A stretch of DNA of 64,000 bases. It comes from Listeria kieliensis (lineage in GTDB: Bacteria; Bacillota; Bacilli; Lactobacillales; Listeriaceae). A program made the translations under genes and the position numbers. The notes under the pieces are model-generated. The model was not told the DNA's origin, ran no database searches, and was given only the letters and a program-made list of their open reading frames with translations. Positions 45,703 through 54,874 of this stretch are shown one piece after another. The stretch is taken from positions 620,001-684,000 of the forward strand of contig NZ_LARY01000001.1 of assembly GCF_003369925.1 (NCBI RefSeq), read 5' to 3'. The first letter of the stretch is position 1. The number at the start of each line of letters is the position of its first letter.

Positions 45703-46035
45703 ATGACGGAAGCACATAAAGTTTGTCCAAAGTTTGAATCCGCATTTCAGCTTCTTGGAAAACGCTGGACGGGACTGATTATTAACGTCCTTTTAACTGG
45801 TCCAAAGCGTTTTAAACAGGTAGCGGGAGAAATTCCGCAAATGAGCGATCGTGTATTAGCTGAACGTTTGAAAGAACTGGAAGAAATGGAAATTGTTGTC
45901 AGACAAGTTTATCCAGAGACGCCTGTTCGCATTGAATATACATTAACAGCAAAAGGCAAAGATTTGAAAAAAGTCATGGAACAAGTCCAGTGTTGGGCTG
46001 ATAGATGGATTCCACTTGAACAGACTGCAGAGTGA
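45703..46035 (+). CDS. HxlR-family transcriptional regulator
   Basis: A 110-residue winged-helix regulator. Motifs: CPKFESAFQLLGKRWTGLII near the start with the family Cys, RFKQVAGEIPQMSDRVLAERLKELEE (recognition region) and IEYTLTAKGKDL (wing). HxlR proteins often sense aldehydes, quinones or redox state through that Cys. The start at 45703 is chosen for GAGGTGAG. It may control the lipoprotein-ECF pair downstream; this is inference. Confidence 0.9.
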   Translation: MTEAHKVCPKFESAFQLLGKRWTGLIINVLLTGPKRFKQVAGEIPQMSDRVLAERLKELEEMEIVVRQVYPETPVRIEYTLTAKGKDLKKVMEQVQCWADRWIPLEQTAE

Positions 46036-46105
46036 TGAGATAATAAGAAACATGGCAATCATGAGAATTGCTGTGTTTTTTATTTTTAAAAAAAGGGGAA
46101 TGTAC

Positions 46106-46495
46106 ATGAAAAAGAAAGCTATTTTGATAGCGCTGTCCATGATCGTTTTGATACTTTCAGCGTGTTCTTTTGGAACGCAGAAAGAAGCAACGAAAAAGGA
46201 AGTGCCAAACATTGCGGTTACGATCCAAGTAACGAAAAATGAAGGTAAAGAAAAACTTGAAACGAAAAAAGTCAAAGCTAAAAAAGGAACCACGCTTTAC
46301 AAAATGCTTCAAGACAACTTTAAAATTGAAGATGATAAGGGAATGATTACTTCTATTAATCAAGTTTCTCAAGATGAAAAAGCTGGACTTTACTGGTTTA
46401 TTGAAATAAATGGCAAATTTGCAACGAAAGGCGCCAAAGAAACGAAACCTAAAAATGGTGATAAAGTGAGCTTCGATCTCCATGAAGCCAACTAA
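46106..46495 (+). CDS. DUF4430 lipoprotein
   Basis: A 129-residue surface lipoprotein. The signal segment ends in the lipobox LSAC (Cys ~20). The mature part is a DUF4430 domain (TTLYKMLQDNF, ITSINQVSQDEKAGLYWFIEINGKFATKGA), the fold also found at the C terminus of transcobalamin/intrinsic factor. The start at 46106 follows AAAAGGGGA. The last 14 bases overlap an ECF S-component gene, so it is probably the extracellular capture protein for that transporter. Confidence 0.85.
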   Translation: MKKKAILIALSMIVLILSACSFGTQKEATKKEVPNIAVTIQVTKNEGKEKLETKKVKAKKGTTLYKMLQDNFKIEDDKGMITSINQVSQDEKAGLYWFIEINGKFATKGAKETKPKNGDKVSFDLHEAN

Positions 46496-47027
46496 TCAAA
46501 CGTTTAAGTTTTCACTGAAGAATACGAAAATATTAGCGCTTTTAGCAGTGCTTTCAGCGCTTGCGGCAGCGGGAAGAATTTTATTCGCCCCGTTGCCTAA
46601 TATTCAACCGGTTACAGCACTTGTCGTGATGCTCACCTTGTTATGCGGAATTCGCTTTGGTCTGTTATTTGCGACGCTTACGATGGTCGTTTCTAATTTC
46701 GTCTTGGGACTGGGTATTTGGACGATCGGACAAGTTTTAGGATACGCTTTAATTGCGCTTTTAACAGGATTACTACTTTGCCCGTACAGGCAAAAAGTCC
46801 CGCTTTGGGGAATCGCGCTTTTTTGTGGGTTAATGGGGTATGTTTATGGACTCGCTCAAGCGCTTTTCATTGCTCCTATTTATGGGTTTTCTTATTTTTG
46901 GGTCTATTACCTTGCAGGGCTATCCTTTGATACTCTTCATGCGATCGGAAATGTTGCCTTTTATCTCGTTTTAGCTCCCATTTTTTTCCCGCTTTTAACT
47001 CGCCTTTTGCAGAAATACACTTGCTAA
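46482..47027 (+). CDS. ECF transporter S component
   Basis: A 181-residue membrane protein with five or six helices. FAPLPNIQPVTALVVMLTLLCGIRFG is typical of cobalamin/vitamin-type S components, which bind the substrate and dock on the shared EcfA-EcfT module encoded elsewhere. The 14-base overlap with the DUF4430 lipoprotein suggests one uptake unit. A corrinoid or related cofactor is a reasonable guess from DUF4430 structure, but the ligand is not proven by sequence. Confidence 0.83.
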   Translation: MKPTNQTFKFSLKNTKILALLAVLSALAAAGRILFAPLPNIQPVTALVVMLTLLCGIRFGLLFATLTMVVSNFVLGLGIWTIGQVLGYALIALLTGLLLCPYRQKVPLWGIALFCGLMGYVYGLAQALFIAPIYGFSYFWVYYLAGLSFDTLHAIGNVAFYLVLAPIFFPLLTRLLQKYTC

Positions 47028-47048
47028 TTTAAGCGAAACTGTTATAAT
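47021..47048 (+). promoter_or_regulatory. Promoter of the pheST operon
   Basis: TTGCTA and a perfect TATAAT are separated by 16 bases. The -35 overlaps the stop codon of the ECF gene. Confidence 0.62.
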
Positions 47049-47054
47049 GGGAAG

Positions 47055-47316
47055 TAATTAAATGATGCAAAAGACGATGACGGAGACAAGTAGCAAAGAG
47101 ATTCTTGCCAAGGGAGAAGCGGTCTATGGACTGGAAGCCGCTTTACTAGATGCTTTGTGAACATTTCAACTCTAACAGTCGCTGCCGGGAACTTAATGTG
47201 AAAGGCAGATCGGTGAAAAGCCGTTATGTGAATGAAGTGAAAGCAGTTTTTCTGCTTTTATTAGGGTGGTACCGCGAGCTAACCTCGTCCCTTTGTGGAT
47301 AGAGGTTTTTTATTTT
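47055..47316 (+). ncRNA. T-box leader (tRNA-Phe type) of pheST
   Basis: A transcribed leader that senses uncharged tRNA. The canonical T-box AGGGTGGTACCGCG is at 47263-47276. The competing terminator AACCTC / GAGGTT plus a T run is at 47281-47312. Stem I contains the hairpin AAGCGG / CCGCTT, followed by a loop in which TTC (47165-47167, followed by A) fits a phenylalanine specifier codon. The downstream genes are the Phe-tRNA synthetase subunits, which agrees. Uncharged tRNA-Phe would favour the antiterminator and raise expression. Confidence 0.92.
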
Positions 47317-47340
47317 GTCTAAAAAAGGAGTGTGGTTCTT

Positions 47341-48393
47341 TTGTTAAAACAACTGGAAACGTTGGAAAAAGAAGCTATTCAAGAAATTGAACAAGCTGAG
47401 AGTTTAAAAGTGCTCAATGATTTGCGTGTGAAATATCTAGGGAAAAAAGGCCCGATCACAGAGATCATGAAACAAATGGGAAAACTGTCGAATGAGGAAA
47501 AACCGCTTGTCGGAGCAAAAGCAAATGAAGTTCGAACGGAAATTAGTACAAAAATCAAGCATAAGCAAGAAGGACTAGAAGAGGCTGAGCTGATGAAACA
47601 GCTTGAAAATGAATCAATTGATGTGACTCTTCCAGGAACAAAAGTACCTACTGGAACCACTCACTTGCTGACACAAGTCATTGATGAGCTTACAGATATG
47701 TTCGTTGGGATGGGTTACCGGATTGCAGAAGGACCAGAAGTAGAGCTTGATTATTATAACTTTGAGGCATTAAATTTACCAAAAGGCCATCCGGCGCGTG
47801 ATATGCAAGATAGCTTTTATATTACAGAAAATACTTTGCTACGGACGCAAACTTCGCCTGTTCAAGCGCGTACGATGGAAAATCATGATTTTAAAAATGG
47901 ACCAATCAAGATCATTTGCCCAGGGAAAGTTTACCGCCGTGATAATGATGATGCGACACACTCCCATCAATTTACGCAAATTGAAGGGCTAGTAGTTGGA
48001 GAAAATATTACGTTTGCTGATTTAAAGGGAACACTGACTGTTCTTGCGAAGCGGATGTTCGGTGAAGATCGAGAAATTCGTCTTCGTCCAAGTTTCTTCC
48101 CGTTCACAGAGCCGTCTGTTGAAATGGATATTTCTTGTTTTGCTTGTGGCGGTGAAGGATGCCGGACTTGTAAAGGAACAGGATGGATCGAAATTCTTGG
48201 ATCTGGACTCGTACATCCTCGCGTGTTAGAAATGTCAGGAATTGATTCCAGTAAATATAGCGGTTTCGCTTTTGGACTCGGCCCAGAACGTGTCGCCATG
48301 TTGAAATATGGGGTAGATGATATTCGTCATCTCTATACGAATGATTTACGTTTTTCTAAACAATTTGAAGCAAAAGAAATGGGGGAAAGATAA
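47341..48393 (+). CDS. pheS: Phenylalanyl-tRNA synthetase alpha subunit
   Basis: A 350-residue catalytic subunit. The N-terminal coiled coil (~1-85) binds tRNA; class II motifs follow, with [12 protein letters not shown] and [16 protein letters not shown]. The [16 protein letters not shown] stretch is a typical Cys-containing loop of bacterial PheS. Translation is assigned to TTG at 47341, ten bases after AAAGGAG; the GTG at 47332 is too close. The pheT ATG follows the stop directly. Confidence 0.97.
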   Translation: MLKQLETLEKEAIQEIEQAESLKVLNDLRVKYLGKKGPITEIMKQMGKLSNEEKPLVGAKANEVRTEISTKIKHKQEGLEEAELMKQLENESIDVTLPGTKVPTGTTHLLTQVIDELTDMFVGMGYRIAEGPEVELDYYNFEALNLPKGHPARDMQDSFYITENTLLRTQTSPVQARTMENHDFKNGPIKIICPGKVYRRDNDDATHSHQFTQIEGLVVGENITFADLKGTLTVLAKRMFGEDREIRLRPSFFPFTEPSVEMDISCFACGGEGCRTCKGTGWIEILGSGLVHPRVLEMSGIDSSKYSGFAFGLGPERVAMLKYGVDDIRHLYTNDLRFSKQFEAKEMGER

Positions 48394-50802
48394 ATGTTAG
48401 TTTCTTATAATTGGGTCAAAAAATTCTTCCCAGATCTTAAACTGGATGCGGATGAACTGGCAGAAGCGATTACGCGTACCGGGATTGAAATTGAAGGCGT
48501 GGATCATTTAGACTGGGAATTGAAAAATTTGGTAGTCGGAGAAGTATTAACTTGCGAGCCGCATCCAAGTGCCGATAAATTGAAAAAAACAACGGTTCGC
48601 GTTGATGGGGATGAAGTGGTTCAAATCATCTGTGGGGCACCGAATGTGGCTCAAGGTCAGAAAGTAATCGTGGCACGTGTAGGTGCTAAGCTTCCAGGCG
48701 GAATGAAAATCAAGCGTGCAAAACTTCGCGGGGAAGTTTCAGAAGGTATGATTTGCTCGCTACAAGAACTAGGCTTTGATAGTAGTGTGGTTCCAAAAGC
48801 GTATCAAGATGGAATTTATGTCTTGCCAGATGATGTAACAGTTGGCGCGAGCGCGATTACACTTTTTGGCTTAGATGATGCGATTCTTGATATGGCGATT
48901 ACACCAAACCGTGCCGATGCGCTTGGCATGACTGGGATTGCACATGAAGTTGGAGCGATCGTCCATGAAAAACCTCTTTTACCAGAGCAGCCGGACGTTT
49001 CAGAGGCAGGCTCGATTGAAGGGAAAGTAGAAGTCGCGATTACAGATAAAGAAACGACACCTTATTATGCGGTTCGCTTAATTGAAGGTGTAAAAGTGGC
49101 TGAATCGCCTCTTTGGTTGCAAGCGACTTTGATGAAAGCGGGAATCAGACCGCACAGCAATATCGTGGATGTTACAAACTATATCAATTTGCTTTATGCA
49201 CAACCTCTTCATTCTTTTGATTATGACAAAGTTGGAAGTAAAAAAATTGAAGTTCGTTTGGCGCATGCAGGGGAACAAATTGAAACGCTCGACGGGAAAG
49301 AACGCGAGCTTTCAGACAACCATATTGTCGTGACGAACGGCAAGGAACCGATTGCGATCGCTGGGATCATGGGCGGAGCAAGCTCGGAAGTTTCAGCGGA
49401 TACGACACAAGTTTTACTGGAAGGCGCTATTTTTGATAGTAAATATATCGGCGAAGCGTCTAGAGAACTTGGGATTCGTACGGAAGCAAGCATCCGCTAT
49501 GACAAAGGAAGCGATGCGTTTAAAGTGGAACAAGCGCTTGCTCATGGCGCAGCACTGATTGCTGAACTTGGCGGTGGGCGCATGTTATCTGGCGTTTCTG
49601 AAGTGGATAACCGTGACGCGTATCAAAATGAAATTGTAACGAGTTTCAAGCGGGTGAATCGCTTACTTGGAACAGATATTTCTAGCAAAGAAATGGCTGA
49701 GGTGTTTGATCGTCTTCAGTTTGAAACGCACTTTGACGGCGATGAGATTCGAGTGGAGGTTCCGTCGAGGCGTTGGGACATCTCGATTGAAGCAGATATT
49801 TTAGAAGAAGTGGCGCGGATTTACGGCTACGACAAGATTCCTGCGACGCTTCCAAAAGCGGAGTCGGCAGGTGGATTTACAAACGAACAACTACTTCGCC
49901 GAGAAACGCGGAATTACCTTGAGGCAACTGGTTTAAATCAGGCGCTTACGTATTCGCTTGTTTCAGAAAAAGAAGCAAAACGGCTAGCGCTTTCGGTAGA
50001 AAAATCGGTTCGGCTCAAGATGCCAATGAGTGAGGAGCATAGCACGCTTCGAACGAGTTTAGTTCCAAGCTTGCTGCAAGCGGCAAGTTATAATGTGGCG
50101 CGGAAAAATACAGATGTCTTTTTCTTCGAACTTGGGAATGTGTATTACGGTACGGAAGGAGATGCCCTCCCAATTGAAGAGGAGCACTTGGCCATTTTGA
50201 TGACGGGGAATTATACGTCTCCGAGCTGGAAAAATCAGGCTCAAGCTGTCGATTTCTTCTTGCTAAAAGGCATTTTAGAAGGCTTGGCAGAACGCCTTGG
50301 ACTGGCTGTGTCTTTCCAATTTGAAAAACGTGTGATGGAAGAGCGCCATCCGGGTCGAGCAGCGGTCATTCTGCTTGGCGAAAGCGAAGTAGGTTATATC
50401 GCGGAACTTCATCCGCGCGTAGAAAAAGAATTTGATTTAGAAGCCACTTATGTAGCTGAATTAAATTTTGAAGCGATTCTTAGTGCTCAGAAGAAACAAG
50501 TTGAATATGCACCGATTGCTCGCTATCCAGAAATGACGCGTGATATTGCTCTATTAGTTGACCGGACTGTTGAAAATGGAGCCATTGAAAGTGTTATTCG
50601 CGAAAATGGCGGCAAGTTGCTAAAAGAAGTGAAATTGTTCGATATCTTTGAAGGAGAAAGTATCGGTCAAGATAAAAAATCTGTGGCTTATTCGCTTACT
50701 TTCTTAGATTTAGAGCGGACGCTTGTAGAAGAAGAAGTGACGGCTGCAACAGAACAAGTCACAAAAGCGCTCGAAGCAAAACTTGGAGCGGTCATTCGCT
50801 AG
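48394..50802 (+). CDS. pheT: Phenylalanyl-tRNA synthetase beta subunit
   Basis: An 802-residue subunit. The order is an EMAP/tRNA-binding domain (~40-150), the B3/B4 editing region (~205-380, with TPNRADALGMTGIAHE before it), the B5 domain (~405-475), a catalytic-like core and a C-terminal anticodon-binding FDX-ACB domain (~705-800, YPEMTRDIALLVD). Full length. The ribosome site GGGGGAAAG lies in the end of pheS. Confidence 0.97.
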   Translation: MLVSYNWVKKFFPDLKLDADELAEAITRTGIEIEGVDHLDWELKNLVVGEVLTCEPHPSADKLKKTTVRVDGDEVVQIICGAPNVAQGQKVIVARVGAKLPGGMKIKRAKLRGEVSEGMICSLQELGFDSSVVPKAYQDGIYVLPDDVTVGASAITLFGLDDAILDMAITPNRADALGMTGIAHEVGAIVHEKPLLPEQPDVSEAGSIEGKVEVAITDKETTPYYAVRLIEGVKVAESPLWLQATLMKAGIRPHSNIVDVTNYINLLYAQPLHSFDYDKVGSKKIEVRLAHAGEQIETLDGKERELSDNHIVVTNGKEPIAIAGIMGGASSEVSADTTQVLLEGAIFDSKYIGEASRELGIRTEASIRYDKGSDAFKVEQALAHGAALIAELGGGRMLSGVSEVDNRDAYQNEIVTSFKRVNRLLGTDISSKEMAEVFDRLQFETHFDGDEIRVEVPSRRWDISIEADILEEVARIYGYDKIPATLPKAESAGGFTNEQLLRRETRNYLEATGLNQALTYSLVSEKEAKRLALSVEKSVRLKMPMSEEHSTLRTSLVPSLLQAASYNVARKNTDVFFFELGNVYYGTEGDALPIEEEHLAILMTGNYTSPSWKNQAQAVDFFLLKGILEGLAERLGLAVSFQFEKRVMEERHPGRAAVILLGESEVGYIAELHPRVEKEFDLEATYVAELNFEAILSAQKKQVEYAPIARYPEMTRDIALLVDRTVENGAIESVIRENGGKLLKEVKLFDIFEGESIGQDKKSVAYSLTFLDLERTLVEEEVTAATEQVTKALEAKLGAVIR

Positions 50803-50811
50803 AAGATTTAA

Positions 50812-50854
50812 AGAGAAATTGGGTTGTTTTTAAGACTACCCAATTTCTTTTTTG
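50812..50854 (+). terminator. Terminator after pheT
   Basis: AGAAATTGGGT pairs with ACCCAATTTCT, followed by TTTTTT. Confidence 0.87.
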
Positions 50855-50938
50855 CTTTTTTTGTTCTTTTCTTCACAGATGAAAGGAGGTTCGATATAAT
50901 AGAAGAAAATAAATTTTATGAAAATGGGGCTTGAGAAA

Positions 50939-51640
50939 TTGACATATGTACAATTAAAAGATGTATATAAACGCTATCAGATGGGCGAAAGCATTGTAAC
51001 AGCCAATGATGGAATTGATTTTGAAATTAAGCAAGGAGAATTTGTAGTGATTGTCGGTCCTTCTGGAGCAGGAAAATCAACGGTCTTGAATATTTTGGGT
51101 GGAATGGATACGTGTGATGCGGGAGAGGTTCTTGTTGATGGCGCGGATATTGCTCAAATGAATGCGAAGCAATTGACAAGTTATCGTAGAACGGATGTGG
51201 GTTTCGTTTTTCAATTTTACAATCTCGTTCCCAATTTAACGGCTAAAGAAAATGTGGAACTTGCGGCTCAAATTGTTCCAGAAGCTTTGGATGCGAAAGA
51301 AGTGCTTGGCCGTGTTGGACTCTCTCATCGGTTAGACAATTTCCCTGCGCAACTTTCAGGTGGAGAACAGCAACGAGTGGCGATCGCACGAGCGCTTGCA
51401 AAAGCGCCTAAACTGCTTCTTTGTGATGAGCCCACTGGGGCACTTGATTATGAAACTGGGAAGTCCGTTTTAAAATTACTTCAAGAAACATGTGAACAAA
51501 CGGGGACGACTGTGGTTGTCATTACCCATAATACGGCGATTACCCCAATTGCGAACCGGATCATTGAAATTAATGATGCCAAGGTTCGTCAAATTCGTGA
51601 AAATCCGCAACCTGTCTCGATTGACAGCATCGAGTGGTAA
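50939..51640 (+). CDS. ABC transporter ATP-binding protein (LolD/MacB type)
   Basis: A 233-residue ATPase: Walker [11 protein letters not shown]-loop [10 protein letters not shown], signature [15 protein letters not shown], Walker [14 protein letters not shown]-loop VITHN. It pairs with the large permease encoded 19 bases downstream, as in exporters of the MacB/peptide-resistance type. The start is uncertain: TTG at 50939 gives a family-like N terminus ([12 protein letters not shown]) with GGGG upstream, while ATG at 50918 has no ribosome site. A TATAAT lies at 50895. Confidence 0.9.
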   Translation: MTYVQLKDVYKRYQMGESIVTANDGIDFEIKQGEFVVIVGPSGAGKSTVLNILGGMDTCDAGEVLVDGADIAQMNAKQLTSYRRTDVGFVFQFYNLVPNLTAKENVELAAQIVPEALDAKEVLGRVGLSHRLDNFPAQLSGGEQQRVAIARALAKAPKLLLCDEPTGALDYETGKSVLKLLQETCEQTGTTVVVITHNTAITPIANRIIEINDAKVRQIRENPQPVSIDSIEW

Positions 51641-51659
51641 GAAAGGAGGCGGATGAATT

Positions 51660-54305
51660 TTGAAGAAACGAGCACTTTGGAAAGATATTTGGCGAGAAAT
51701 TTGGCATTCGAAAAGTCGCTTTCTTTCGATTCTAGCTTTAATTATGCTGGGTGTTGCTTTTTTTGTAGGAATTAAAGCAACGGGACCAGATATGATTGGA
51801 ACAGCCGAGCGCTACTACAAAGAGAATCAACTAGCAGATTTTTCGGTCCAGTCGACTTATGGATTAGACAAATCAGATCAAGCGCTTCTTGAAAAAACAA
51901 CAGGCGTGAAGCAAGTAGATATGGGCTACAGCGCTGATTTACTATTAAATCAAGACCGGCTTGCTATGCGGATTTATTCTTATGATAATCATAAAAGTTT
52001 AAATCAATACGAAATGGTTTCCGGCAGGCTCCCCAAACATTCAGGTGAAATTGCACTGGATGCAGCTAAAAAGATGAACAAAAGATACAAAATTGGGGAT
52101 ACGGTCACTTTTGTAGCAAGTGATGGCAACAAATTGAAAGACACGCTAAAAAAAGATAAATATAAAGTTGTGGGTTTTGTAAGAAGCCCGATGTTTATTG
52201 AAAAAGACAGTCGCGGAACGAGTACAATTGGGAATGGCTCAACGGATGCTTTTGCGATCATTCCTAAACGAGACTTCGATTTGCCTCTTTATACGGTTGC
52301 AAACTTGCAATTTCGGGATATGGCGGATAAAAAGGCTTTTTCGGATGGATATACGGATGCTATGAAAAGAAACCGAACCAAGTTAGAGAAGAAACTCGAT
52401 AAACAAGCTGAAAAACGGCTTGAAACAATGCAACAAGAAAGTTACGCGAAGCTCGACCAGGCACAAGAAAAACTAGATGGACAAAAAGAAAAAGTAGCGG
52501 CAAGTGCGAGTGCAGCAGCGCAAGCGGGAGTGGCAAGAAATCCAGAACTTGCGGATGCGAGTGCGGAACTAGATGCGCAGCAACGAAAGTTACTGCAAGA
52601 GCGTGCTAAAATAGAGGCGCTGGAAAAACCTGAATACTTTGTGCTCGATCGTTCCAGTAATCCTGGTTATGCCGAATATAAAGAAAATGCGGATCGGTTA
52701 ACTTCACTATCGACTATCTTTCCTATATTTTTCTTTTTAATTGCAGCACTGGTTTGTTTAACGACGATGACTCGGATGGTAGAAGAACAACGGACACAAA
52801 TTGGTACGTTTAAAGCACTGGGCTATTCGAGTCGCGACATTATGAAGAAGTTTCTTGTATACGGTTCGCTTGCGAGTCTTATCGGAACGGGTATCGGGCT
52901 TGTGGTTGGCTTTTTATTTTTCCCGTCAATCATTTTTAACGCCTACGGAATGATGTATGATATGCCAGCCGTAGAACTGACTTTTTATCCAAGTTATTCT
53001 GTGATGGCTCTTTTAGTGGCGCTTTTTTGCACAACGGCGACGGCTTTTGCGGCATGTCTTGCGGAACTACGCTCGAATGCAGCTACGCTCATGCGTCCGA
53101 AAGCGCCGAAACAAGGAAAGCGTATTTTGCTAGAACGAATTGGCTTCATTTGGAAGCATATGAATTTTTCAAGCAAGGTGACGGCAAGAAATATTTTTCG
53201 TTATAAGCAGCGCATGTTGATGACGATTGTTGGTGTGGCGGGCTGTACGGCGCTTATTTTAACCGGTTTTGGCTTACGTGACTCCATCAGCGATATTGCG
53301 ACTTTGCAGTATGGCAGTGTATTAAAATATGATGCGATCGTAACGCGTGATAAGACATCGTCTGAAAAGCAAAAAGCAGCTTACAATAAACTGATTAGAG
53401 GGGATGCGATTACAGGGCGAATGCCGACTTCGATGAAAACGATGGATACGGTTCAAGCGGGAACGGGGAGTCAGGCTGTTCAACTGACGACGTTTGCGAC
53501 AACCCAAAAATTGGATGCGTTTATCAATTTGGAAAATCGCGAGTCGCATGAAAAACTAAAATTAAATGATCAAGGTGTTGTGGTGACGGAAAAATTAACG
53601 AAATTGCTTGATTTGAAGAAGGGCAGTAAGCTTACGTTGAAGGATACCGATCACAAAGAGTATTCTTTTAAAGTGACAGGGATTGCTGAAAATTATGCGG
53701 GGCATTATGTCTATCTTTCGAAAGCTAGTTATGAAAAAGCATTTGACAAAGCTCCAAGCTATGATACCGATCTTTTGAATTTAAAAAATACGTCGAAGGC
53801 TTGGGAAAATCGATTTGCAGAAAAATTGATGGATCAAGGCGGCGTTTTAGGGGTGACTTTTTCCAATACGATTAGCGATATGTTAGCAGATATGCTGAAA
53901 AGCTTAAACATTGTTATGATTGTGTTGATTGTTTCAGCGGCGATTCTTGCCTTTATTGTGCTCTACAACCTCACAAATATCAATGTTTCGGAGCGAATTC
54001 GGGAACTATCAACCATCAAAGTGCTTGGATTCTATCCGAAGGAAGTCACAATGTATGTCTACCGGGAAAATATCATTTTGACGCTACTGGGCATTTTAGT
54101 CGGCTTTATCTTCGGCTTCTTCTTGCACCAATTTGTTATTCAAACGGCTGAAGTGGATAATATGATGTTTAGCCCAACGATCACATGGCCGAGCTATCTT
54201 TATTCGGCGATTTTAACGTTACTGTTTTCAACCATTGTAATGATCGCTATGCATTATAAATTGAAAAAGATTGATATGATCGAGGCGCTCAAATCAGTTG
54301 AGTAA
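51660..54305 (+). CDS. ABC transporter permease with two FtsX domains and an extracellular coiled coil
   Basis: An 881-residue membrane protein. One helix near ~20-40 precedes a large MacB-type outer domain. A coiled coil spans ~225-315 (repeated KL/QE/EK residues, with an Ala-rich kink). The first FtsX block is at ~350-470, a second outer domain at ~510-745 and the last FtsX block at ~755-870. The TTG start follows AAAGGAGG. Such pairs export lipids or lipoproteins or protect against envelope-active compounds; the substrate is unknown. Confidence 0.9.
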   Translation: MKKRALWKDIWREIWHSKSRFLSILALIMLGVAFFVGIKATGPDMIGTAERYYKENQLADFSVQSTYGLDKSDQALLEKTTGVKQVDMGYSADLLLNQDRLAMRIYSYDNHKSLNQYEMVSGRLPKHSGEIALDAAKKMNKRYKIGDTVTFVASDGNKLKDTLKKDKYKVVGFVRSPMFIEKDSRGTSTIGNGSTDAFAIIPKRDFDLPLYTVANLQFRDMADKKAFSDGYTDAMKRNRTKLEKKLDKQAEKRLETMQQESYAKLDQAQEKLDGQKEKVAASASAAAQAGVARNPELADASAELDAQQRKLLQERAKIEALEKPEYFVLDRSSNPGYAEYKENADRLTSLSTIFPIFFFLIAALVCLTTMTRMVEEQRTQIGTFKALGYSSRDIMKKFLVYGSLASLIGTGIGLVVGFLFFPSIIFNAYGMMYDMPAVELTFYPSYSVMALLVALFCTTATAFAACLAELRSNAATLMRPKAPKQGKRILLERIGFIWKHMNFSSKVTARNIFRYKQRMLMTIVGVAGCTALILTGFGLRDSISDIATLQYGSVLKYDAIVTRDKTSSEKQKAAYNKLIRGDAITGRMPTSMKTMDTVQAGTGSQAVQLTTFATTQKLDAFINLENRESHEKLKLNDQGVVVTEKLTKLLDLKKGSKLTLKDTDHKEYSFKVTGIAENYAGHYVYLSKASYEKAFDKAPSYDTDLLNLKNTSKAWENRFAEKLMDQGGVLGVTFSNTISDMLADMLKSLNIVMIVLIVSAAILAFIVLYNLTNINVSERIRELSTIKVLGFYPKEVTMYVYRENIILTLLGILVGFIFGFFLHQFVIQTAEVDNMMFSPTITWPSYLYSAILTLLFSTIVMIAMHYKLKKIDMIEALKSVE

Positions 54306-54310
54306 CAAGG

Positions 54311-54345
54311 GACACTCCTCTTCTTGCAAAAGGGGGGTGTTTTTG
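54311..54345 (+). terminator. Terminator after the ABC exporter
   Basis: ACACTCCTCTT pairs with AAGGGGGGTGT (one G-U), followed by TTTTT. Confidence 0.7.
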
Positions 54346-54406
54346 GTTTACTTTTAGTCTGAAAAGCGATAGAATGGGGAAATAGTTCAGGGGGTGAATC
54401 AATATT

Positions 54407-54874
54407 GTGGAGCAGATGCTAGATCGCTTTATTGACGGCTACACGCGGACTTATTTATTTGCACTCAAGGAAATTGATCAAGCGATTGAAAAAGTGGAAA
54501 TTGATGGGAAACGGATTTCAACGGAACAATTTTTTGTGCTTCGAGAATTACAGCGAACCGGTGCGGGAATTAGTGCAACGGCGCTTTCGAATAGGCTGAA
54601 TGTAAATAAAAGTGCGATTACGGCCAAAATTAAAAATTTAACGGAGAAGGGTTTTTTGCTACGAACGACGAATAAAGAAGATAAGCGAGCGGTTATTTTG
54701 GAGATGTCAGCGAGTGGGCTCGAGATTTTCAAGGAATGTGAACAAGCGATGAAAAGCTTGATTAACCGGTGGCTTTCTACATTCGGTAAGGAAAATAGTG
54801 AGAAACTGATGACGCTCTATGACCAGTTAGTCGAGACGGTTATTAATTTAGAAACGCAAGGGGGAAGGCACTGA
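54407..54874 (+). CDS. MarR-family transcriptional regulator
   Basis: A 155-residue winged-helix regulator: SATALSNRLNVNKSAITAKIKNLTEKGFLLR (helix-turn-helix) and RTTNKEDKRAVILEMSASG (wing), the MarR pattern. It starts at GTG after GGGGGTG; the ATG three codons later is possible. Its TGA overlaps the ATG of the MMPL gene (ATGA), so the two are translated together and it probably represses its own operon. Confidence 0.92.
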   Translation: MEQMLDRFIDGYTRTYLFALKEIDQAIEKVEIDGKRISTEQFFVLRELQRTGAGISATALSNRLNVNKSAITAKIKNLTEKGFLLRTTNKEDKRAVILEMSASGLEIFKECEQAMKSLINRWLSTFGKENSEKLMTLYDQLVETVINLETQGGRH

